DNA of 16,333 nucleotides, from NCBI GenBank assembly GCA_022592445.1, contig JABYQR010000617.1, positions 1 to 16,333 on the forward strand, in the 5' to 3' direction. A program made the position numbers and the translations under genes. Below the pieces are notes generated by a model. It saw only the letters and a program-made list of their open reading frames with translations, searched no databases and had not been told where the DNA came from. Every line of letters begins with the position of its first letter. Within the stretch, counting starts at the first letter, position 1. This document shows, one piece after another, positions 9,377 to 16,333 of the stretch. Source of the stretch: Cytidiella melzeri. Lineage: Eukaryota; Basidiomycota; Agaricomycetes; Polyporales; Irpicaceae.

Positions 9377-12300
9377 AAGGCTGTGTAGAGGGCTGTTTGG
9401 AGCTCGAAGCAGTGCGCGAAATGTCTGGACTTGCTCGATAGCGGTACCCAATGAGAGTTGGGGGTAAAGATTGCCGATTGCGACTACTACCATTGGTGAT
9501 AGGCATAGTGCGACGAGCTTCGTGTTGCTGTACCTGTCGTGCAAGGTCAACAGCAGGGCGTAGCTTCGGCATGATGCGCTTCAGCCATTCTGTGTTATCT
9601 CCTTGCTCTCGTAGTGTTTGCGCAAGATAAGCAATAAGATCAATGTTTTTGTTGATCTCATTTTCCTCTTCATCGTCAAGCTTAACATGCAAAGTGTATT
9701 CAGTATGTTGTTTGATAGTCAGCATAGAAATAGTGCTGCTCACCTCAAAGCCAGCACCCCCACCTGCTCTGGTACGCATAAGGCCGTCTTGGCCTGTTGC
9801 TGGTGCCTTGTTGGGTGATGACTGAATTGAAGTTGGATTTGAATTGAGCAGATCATTGACCTCTGCATCTGAGTCACTGAGCCAAGGACGTTCAGCCTCA
9901 AGTGGCAGTGGACTGGCAGCAGTGCCTTCTGTTGGTAACAAGTAGAATGGTGGTTGGTGACGGCGAATGATTGTTGCCCACCAGGAAGGATCTACGGGTC
10001 CCACAGCCTGGACCAGGTGCTTGCAAAGCAAATTTGCATGATATTTCTGAGCACCACAGTCACATGTCCAGAGAGTAGTGTTGGTTGTATAGGTACCATT
10101 GATGGGAGCTTCCAGGAGCCGCTTCCAGGCACGCTTCAAGGCAACTTGCATGTGAGTAAGAGTCTTCTGGCGTCCTCCTCCACGGTCAAAACAAAGTTTT
10201 CTGAGGGTGAGACGATAGGGAGGAATTGATCGTGTGATGATAACGTATGTTGCCAGATCCAATGGAGGCCGGTTGAACATTCTCAGCACAAGGCGCTTGA
10301 GGTTACGCCACAAAGCTTCTACCATCATTGTTGTCCGGTGGACTGGAATGCTGGTGCCATGAGCCGACCGTGCCCATAGTGGCCATTTCTCTGGTGAGTA
10401 CCAAGAGTTCCAAAGGTATGCCCACACCTCACATAGGCGGTTGATCTTGCAATGATTATACATTTCAGTCACTGCATCCCGGTAGATCAATTCAGCTGTT
10501 CGTGCCTGGCCATGTCGTTCAGGTAAAAGAGAGTGCTGTGAGGCATGTTTAGCAAACAAGCGCAAGATTGGAAGTCGGTGAGGAAGGGGACAGAAGATGT
10601 ATGACTTGTCTTTGCTCCTTTCCCCATGTTCTGTCGGCTCAACATCTTCCTCAGCATCAAGATCCTTGGTCCCATGTGCAAACCTGTAGACTTCATGGCG
10701 CACATCTTCTTCATCACCAAAGACACCTTCATCACTATTTTTGCTGATCCATCCATCTTCCTCTTCTCCTTCCTCAACCTCCTCATCATCATTTGCAAAA
10801 ATATGGGACTCATCATCTTTCCATTTAGAACTGCCCCAGAATGTGCCTGCATCAGAATCATCGTCACTTTCACCACCTGTGCTGTCATCTTCTTGACTGA
10901 TGGACTTAGAGGTGCGAGCTGGGAGTTTGATTCTTGGAATGGCAGCAGTGATGGGAAGAGGTCGACCCTGAACAGTAAGTCTGACACGTGCAAAGGGCTT
11001 TTCCGGGGGTGGTGAAATCTGGTAATTATTAATATCACAATGTGTACTTTTAGAACACATGACTTACACATTGTGTAGCTGCCTGTTGTGCAAGAGGCAC
11101 AAATGTGCTCTCAATGAACGAAAACTCTTTCTGAGCAGCAGAGGGATCATAGCTTGCAGGAGTTGTCCCAACTTTAGAGAGGCGCTGCTTCAAAGCCCGG
11201 AGTGCATGCCAAAAACAAAGCTGGTGTTTTGCACGGGGCCAAACTGTGCGCATTGCATTGATTTCTGACCAATCCTTGTCAGAAAGCGTGTACTCTGGGC
11301 TTACACCAAGCTTACGGAGCTGATACAAAAAGCTCCGAAGTGTGGCCTCTTTAGCTCCTTTTCCTGCACTATCAGAGGTCTGAATGAGGCAATATGCCAA
11401 CGGTATGCCAGAGCCTTGTACACCAGCAACAGCAGCAAAGAGCTCGCCATTGTTTCCATTTGTGCCAACTCATTCCATATGTAAGTAAAAGCCAGACATG
11501 CATATTATTGAAGGACTTACATGTAGAGTCCATTGCCAGCTCTCGTGTACTCTTTCCACATGTGGCCATGAAATCTGTGACCTGGAAAGCAACAACCCGA
11601 ACTCCTGGTGCTGGCTCCACGTTGAGTAAGGCTACTTGATGCTCGTTGCCACAACCCAAGATAAACAACCGAGCCGACTCAATGGGATCAGGATCAAGTT
11701 TCCACTCTTGACGGCAGATGACATGCCAGTAGTAATATACAGACTTCTCCTTGAAGGAGATGTCTATGTTGTTGACATTCTTGGTTGCCGCCTCCTCACG
11801 GAGAATATGCTGCCAGATCTATAGGGCATACTACTAAACAGGACTGCTCTAGACAAGTGATATCCATACCTGATTTGGAGTCTGATTCCGAGCATGAGTT
11901 TCAATGTATTCTCTCCACTTATCTGGAAGAGCAAGGTCGACGTAGGCATGGTGATTTTCCTCGTGCTTGATCTTTATTGTCATCACTGGGCTATCAGGCG
12001 CAACAGTGATAAACAGCCATCCATGACATGAAAAGCGGTCCATTCTGGTTGTGTCGCGGCTCTTTCCCTTGGGAACCTTCTGTTTATGTTCCCGCTCATC
12101 CGACTGTACGCAACTGAATCCATAGACTGTGTCTTCTGTGCGAACACGCTTTCGGCTTTTCTCATGGCTGTAAACATAACAATAATCAGTTTGGTATGCA
12201 ATAAGTCCCTCAATCACTTACGTCCAGCGCCACAAAGTGCTTATGCCCACCAACTTAGCCAGCTCCTCAGCTCTTGAAAGAGATTCCATTGAGATAGGAG

Positions 12301-12637
12301 CTATGCTCGCGCAGTCCACTTGCATTGCAAATCAAAACGAATGTGGTCTATTTGGGTCGGCACATTCCTTTAGATGAGCTTGAAGTTCGAGCAGTGAAAC
12401 CACAGGAGTATCAGAGCTAATTTGCCAGGAAAGTTCATCTGCATCCTCATTGCCAACCTCAACATGATCTTCTGGCTGTTTGCGCTTTCGTCGGTAGTCA
12501 CGCTCCCTAGTCATACATGCATTACACTTGCTAGTGGGGTCTCCTTTTCTTCCACCTTGACCATCCTTGGTACGGCTCCGGAACTCTGAGAGCTCTTTGT
12601 CAACATGGCACCGGGTGCACAGCTGCGTAGTTGCCAT
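9375..12637 (-). CDS. MULE transposase with SWIM zinc finger, one in-frame TGA
   Basis: Exons 12637-12222, 12167-11870, 11818-11521, 11468-11068 and 11018-9375 join in phase to 1019 codons. In order: an N-terminal CxxC...CxxC finger (C7, C10, C38, C41) followed by a basic RRKRK stretch; a C2H2-like module (C158, C186, H207, H211) of the kind seen ahead of MULE catalytic cores; the core with AMDST (D335), GELFAAVAGVQG, TLSDKDW (D401) and HQLCFWH (C422, H425); an acidic stretch (about 511-607); a Trp-rich LCEVWAYLWNSWY segment; the RPPLDL region; and a SWIM finger (C790, C792, C803, H805). The third catalytic acidic residue is not certain. Codon 102 (12334-12332) is TGA with clear continuation in the same frame after it; CGA to TGA would be a CpG transition. 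The exon 3/4 intron uses a weak GAG acceptor, but the frame fits the family. Confidence 0.88.
12332..12334 (-). other. in-frame TGA within transposase exon 1
   Basis: The frame reads PNRPHSF, then TGA, then FAMQVDCASI, and continues in the same frame into AEELAKLV and the exon 1 donor at 12221. No stop-removing intron with good signals is evident around it. It is most simply a nonsense mutation; a sequencing error or an unrecognised small intron cannot be ruled out. Confidence 0.7.
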
Positions 12638-12863
12638 AGCTGTATGACTTCAATTGAGTAAACATGAGTTTTGTAAGATTAATTGCATTTGAAGAGTTTT
12701 GTACCTGAATTTTGTAGCACGGGATGTTAACAACTTCTGGCTTTAACAGTTTGAATTTGAGAGCTTGTGTGAAAGAATAATGATATACAACTGGTCAGAC
12801 CTCAAAAATAGATCATATGCACTGTATGTATTCACCTATAAGACACAAGTCTCAGCTAAAAGA

Positions 12864-12908
12864 CTGTATTAGTAAGAGTACAAAGTAAGACACTGAGAGA
12901 GTACTTAC
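12864..12908 (-). other. possible 5' UTR intron of the transposase gene
   Basis: On the minus strand a GTAAGT donor at 12908 and the acceptor CTAATACAG ending at 12864 delimit a 45-nt intron between the TATA box and the ATG. The branch-like CTAAT is very close to the acceptor, so confidence is low. Confidence 0.3.
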
Positions 12909-12961
12909 ACCTCAGAGATAGATTGGAAGATTTGAGGTGTTTGCAAGGATAGAGGCCCATA

Positions 12962-12969
12962 TATTTATA
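12962..12969 (-). promoter_or_regulatory. TATA box of the transposase gene
   Basis: TATAAATA on the minus strand lies about 325 bp upstream of the transposase ATG. It sits inside a degenerate leftmost copy of the minisatellite unit (about 12950-13004), sharing the GCTGTTC and GAGTAACTATG-type blocks with the array. Confidence 0.5.
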
Positions 12970-13004
12970 CAGTCTGGGAGAGGCTGTTCTAAACCAGTTT
13001 GAGT

Positions 13005-13837
13005 AACTATGATACACTGCAAAACATGTATGAGCATGCAAGCAGCACAAACAGAAGACAAAACCTGCGTAAGTTGAGAAAACCAAGGAAACAGAAGCAT
13101 AGCATGGCAAAGATATTAATAGAGCTGTACCGGAACAGAGAAAGGGAAGCTGTTCAAACACAATCTAAGTAACTATGATACACTGCGAAACATGTATGAG
13201 CATGCAAGCAGCACAAACAGAAGACAAAACCTGCGTAAGTTGAGAAAACCAAGGAAACAGAAGCATAGCATGGCAAAGATATTAATAGAGCTGTACCGGA
13301 ACAGAGAAAGGGAAGCTGTTCCAAACACAATCTAAGTAACTATGATACACTGCAAAACATGTATGAGCATGCAAGCAGCACAAACAGAAGACAAAACCTG
13401 CGTAAGTTGAGAAAACCAAGGAAACAGAAGCATAGCATGGCAAAGATATTAATAGAGCTGTACCGGAACAGAGAAAGGGAAGCTGTTCAAACACAATCTA
13501 AGTAACTATGATACACTGCGAAACATGTATGAGCATGCAAGCAGCACAAACAGAAGACAAAACCTGCGTAAGTTGAGAAAACCAAGGAAACAGAAGCATA
13601 GCATGGCAAAGATATTAATAGAGCTGTACCGGAACAGAGAAAGGGAAGCTGTTCCAAACACAATCTAAGTAACTATGATACACTGCGAAACATGTATGAG
13701 CATGCAAGCAGCACAAACAGAAGACAAAACCTGCGTAAGTTGAGAAAACCAAGGAAACAGAAGCATAGCATGGCAAAGATATAAATAGAGCTGTACCGGA
13801 AAAGGGAAATGGCAGCTGTTCCAAATGCAATATAAGT
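13005..13837. repeat. minisatellite, five near-identical 166/167-bp units
   Basis: Units start with AACTATGATACACTGC at 13005, 13171, 13338, 13504 and 13671, giving spacings of 166, 167, 166, 167 and 167. Copies are nearly identical. Variants alternate: GCAAAAC with GTTCAAAC in units 1 and 3, GCGAAAC with GTTCCAAAC in units 2 and 4, while unit 5 resembles the second type. This amounts to a 333-bp A/B higher-order repeat. The array lies inside the MULE, directly upstream of the transposase TATA box. Minus-strand open frames through it are broken once per unit and are not genes. Confidence 0.95.
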
Positions 13838-13925
13838 AACCATGCTACACTGTGAAACATGTGTGAGTATGTGAGCAGTGCAAACAGAAGAAACAAAGAG
13901 CCTGACAGAGGCATGAATAGTGCTT
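13838..13925. repeat. degenerate sixth minisatellite unit
   Basis: The sequence continues the array phase (AACCATGCTACACTGTGAAACATGTGTGAG...) with many substitutions and deletions, then fades out. It marks the older, diverged edge of the array. The region from here to the right terminal repeat (13926-14050) shows nothing else recognisable. Confidence 0.75.
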
Positions 13926-14050
13926 TACTAGAAAGAGGGAATTGGAAGATTCACAATGCCATCAGTAAGATTTTGTACACTATGTAACAGACTTTGTCCC
14001 ATGTAATTGCCTAAGATTACTATGTGACTAGCTGTTGAGGAGCTCACAAA

Positions 14051-14335
14051 AGTCTGAGGCATCAGTTCTATAGACTCACAATGTACCCTTTGTTATGATG
14101 TTAAGAATGTACTCTTTGTTATCCTATGTATCCCAAGGCATCAGTTGTATAGACTCAAAATGTACTCTTTGTTATCCTATGTATTTCTGCGGAACCTATT
14201 GTACACCTATTGGCGGGCTCGCCGCACTCTGAAAATCATCTAAGTCCCGCGCCGAGCTCTCGGTTTGGCGCCATCAGCCCGCGCCTAGCGGAGTTTGTTT
14301 AGTGCTGACAATTGGGTGGGAGATTAACGTCAAGT
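14051..14335 (-). repeat. right terminal inverted repeat
   Basis: It is the inverted counterpart of 9091-9376. It includes three copies of the inner motif in reverse (14081-14096 with one change, 14107-14122 and 14160-14175). It ends ATTAACGTCAAGT immediately before the right target-site copy. Confidence 0.93.
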
Positions 14336-14344
14336 AGTAGTGGG
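14336..14344 (+). repeat. 9-bp target-site duplication, right copy
   Basis: AGTAGTGGG is identical to 9082-9090 and directly abuts the right terminal inverted repeat. Confidence 0.93.
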
Positions 14345-14520
14345 CTCTGTTCGACGCGCGCTTCTTCTTGAGGCACGAGTATCAAGCTCAACCAGGTATG
14401 AATACGTACATTTCTTGGTTTTAACCGGTAGGCTTAACGAGGTAGGAAATGGACATGTACATTTTTGTTGCTCTCTGGTAAGCTCACAAGGTGTATGGCT
14501 ACAGTGCGGACAATATCTAT

Positions 14521-16057
14521 ATGGCCAACCACTCAGACGCGGTCGACTCAACCACCGCTGCCGACCGAGAGGAGCTCTATCGCCAACCTGAACCAGAGCA
14601 GAAGGTGTGCCCCTTTTGCCTTTTCACGTTTGGTTAGTATTGACGTTGACCTTTCTGAACGCCGTGGCTCAGCGGTCGCATATTCAGGCTCTCCCCCTTG
14701 AGATCATACTGACTATTTTCACTCTTGTGGTTTCTCGGGACCATGCATCCGTTATCATCCTCGCACAAGTATTCCAAGGCTGCTGCAAGCTTGTAGTGTC
14801 TGCGCCGAACTTGTGGTCTACACTGTCACTCTCTCAGGCAAACCCCCAGGCGAAGGCAATGTTATGGCGACCCCGTAATCAAGGTCTTTTACGAGCACTG
14901 CACATTCGAGACAACAGCAAAGAAATTCGCGCAGCGTTGGTGACCTTCAGCGACATCGCATTGGATTCTCTCCGATTCCTCTCGGTCACCGGCAAGGACA
15001 TGTTGTATGGCACTTTGTGCCTCCTACTTCCGCAGCTGACACCGTCGGTCATCTCCAACCTTCGATCCGTGGACCTTCGAGTGACAGACATTGGCTGGTC
15101 TACAGTCTGGTCTTCAGTCACATCTGAATTGCAGTTACGTTCCCTGGTCACTGAACACGTCCCTTTAGCCTGGTTTACCCTCGGAGACCATAGCACGAAG
15201 TTACGCCATCTGGCGTATAAACGGGCCCTGGATGTGCAGGCACTGCCTGGTTTGTTGTGGCTTTTACATCACAACCCAAAGCTAGAATCATTATACATGG
15301 ACTGCCGTGGAGCCCCAATTGACCTCGTCCTTCCTCCTTCCTCCTCTCCCCTCGCCTTCTTCCCTCGTCCATCGAGCTGCACAACCTAACAAAGCTGATA
15401 CTTTCTTGAGAAGTGATGACAGTCCTGCTACTGCGTCGTCTTTCCTTACCAAGCCTTCGTTTTATCAAGCTTCACCACTGGTATCCCAACGTAGTCGGTC
15501 TCATGATCCAAGCCCTCATTGACATCGAGGCCGTCGCTCGTCTAGTGTCCATCGCAATTGTGCACGATGAATCAAGTTATATATACAGGGTAAATACAAA
15601 ATTGGTTTCTGAACTCTTACACAACGCGACCCTACTGGCACATTTGGAACTGTCCGGCATCGCAAACGCGAGGGAAGTTGTTGATGCGATAACGCAAGAT
15701 GCACTCTGCCCTAATTTGGCCACACTGCATCTCTCGCGGTGTCCTGACGTGACAGACAAACCACTTATAGCCCTGGTCAAAGCTCGTAACAACACCGTGC
15801 CGTCAACAGCAACGAGCTCAGACGTGGTCGACTCCCCAGCACCGATGGCGAAGCTGCATACCCTTGTCGTCAATTCGTGTAGCAAAGTGTTCGATGACGG
15901 TCAAATCTGGCTAGGAAAACATGTGCCGCATGTTGCTCGTCACCTCGAGCGAACGGGAAACCAGACAGGAGCAGAGGAAGAACTGCTAGGTGAGGATCTA
16001 CCTTGGACTTCATTCACAGGAATCCCACTTGACAATGTGCCCACAAACAGCCGATGA
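14521..16057 (+). pseudogene. F-box / leucine-rich protein, apparently broken
   Basis: Exon 1 14521-14604 (28 codons) joins exon 2 at 14673 across a 68-nt intron with GTGTGC donor and CTCAG acceptor. This gives an F-box core beginning IQALPLEIILTIFTLVVSRD (residues 32-51) and ending APNLWSTLSL. Leucine-rich segments follow (LRFLSVTG, LRSVDLRV, LRHLAYKR). The frame stops at 15389 after 266 residues, but related sequence continues one frame over: IELHNLTKLILS, an in-frame TGA at 15407-15409, then LPSLRFIKLHHW, LLAHLELSGI and LATLHLSRCPDVTD to a stop at 16057. The frame change falls in the pyrimidine-rich stretch at about 15325-15370. No intron with usable signals repairs both lesions. F-box proteins recruit substrates to SCF ubiquitin ligases and are heavily expanded in agaricomycetes, where broken copies are common. 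Sequence error is the alternative. Confidence 0.68.
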
Positions 16058-16333
16058 TTGGTGATGAGCAGGTTTCGAAATTCATGTCGGTTTTCTAAGT
16101 GACAGCGAAGTATTCGAAGAATACGATGGGCGACGAGAGGACGTAGTTGTCCCAACAGCAATTTCGAAGACAAAGTGTAACTTGCGCGGTGATGTGGGTA
16201 CAAACGCGAGGCGGAGGGAAAAGTGCATAGTGTTCTGGGACAAGGTTGGGGAAAGGCTGTAATATAATATGCATGTATCTGTGACTGGAAAGCGGAATCA
16301 ACAGCCTGATGAGGATACGACGAGTAACGCAAT
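16058..16333. other. right edge, no recognisable feature
   Basis: The minus-strand open frame at 15940-16332 overlaps the 3' end of the F-box gene, is rich in Ser, Pro and Arg, and shows no motif. I see no gene here. Confidence 0.4.

Larger units (their letters stand above)
9091..14335 (-). mobile_element. full-length Mutator-like (MULE) DNA transposon
   Basis: The 5245-bp element has terminal inverted repeats of about 285 bp (9091-9376 and 14051-14335), beginning ACTTGACGTTAATC, and a perfect 9-bp target-site duplication. It encodes a minus-strand transposase with MULE features: an N-terminal zinc-binding region, DDE-type motifs and a SWIM zinc finger. It also carries a 167-bp minisatellite on the transposase-upstream side. 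The two repeat arms differ at roughly a dozen positions by eye, mostly transitions, so the insertion is fairly recent but not brand new. The single nonsense codon in the transposase suggests this copy may be non-autonomous now. Confidence 0.93.

Noticed and set aside
10626..11015. Plus-strand hydrophobic open frame of 129 codons inside the transposon
   Set aside because: It is the antisense of the acidic Asp/Glu/Ser stretch of the transposase, which reads as Phe/Ile-rich on the other strand.
12856..13914. Minus-strand open frames with repeated peptide text through the minisatellite (12856-13161, 13282-13494, 13615-13914)
   Set aside because: The unit length is 166/167 bp, not a multiple of three, and each unit introduces a stop. 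The similarity between these frames only reflects the DNA repeat.
15940..16332. Minus-strand open frame of 130 codons at the right edge
   Set aside because: It overlaps the F-box coding sequence in antisense and has low-complexity composition.

Overview
The window looks like nuclear DNA of an agaricomycete (mushroom-forming basidiomycete) fungus. Its genes carry many short introns (45-73 nt) with GTRNGT-like donors, often CTRAY-like branch sites and YAG acceptors. The proteins are also typical of that group: a fungal TRK potassium transporter, an HSP30/YRO2-type opsin-related protein, a Crinkler/RHS-like P-loop NTPase, an F-box protein and a Mutator-like (MULE) DNA transposon. All gene models were built by hand from splice signals, reading frame and remembered family motifs. 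No database search was possible.

Layout from left to right: (1) 1-800 holds no convincing gene, but 157-303 is a diverged direct copy of 3178-3336, so the NTPase gene lies between two related flanks. (2) 968-2882 (+) is a five-exon P-loop NTPase of the Crinkler-RHS effector type with an apparently frame-shifted N-terminal part. (3) 3376-7173 (-) is a 19-exon TRK-type K+ transporter of about 902 residues, with all four pore loops recognisable and three exons of only 8, 15 and 16 nt. (4) 7699-8684 (-) is a four-exon seven-helix opsin-related protein of 273 residues that lacks the retinal-binding lysine. (5) 9091-14335 is a complete-looking 5.2-kb Mutator-like element with terminal inverted repeats of about 285 bp and an exact 9-bp target-site duplication. 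It carries a five-exon transposase on the minus strand with one in-frame TGA, and a minisatellite of about 167-bp units upstream of the transposase TATA box. (6) 14521-16057 (+) is an F-box/leucine-rich gene that appears broken by a frameshift and a stop.

TRK and the opsin-related gene are co-oriented neighbours; both families act in plasma-membrane ion and stress physiology, but a functional link here is only inferred. Removing the MULE and one target-site copy would leave about 582 bp between the divergent opsin-related and F-box start codons, so the element has landed in what was probably a shared divergent promoter. The most unusual structure is the tandem array in the MULE, which appears to reiterate the transposase's own proximal promoter segment and shows an alternating A/B higher-order pattern.
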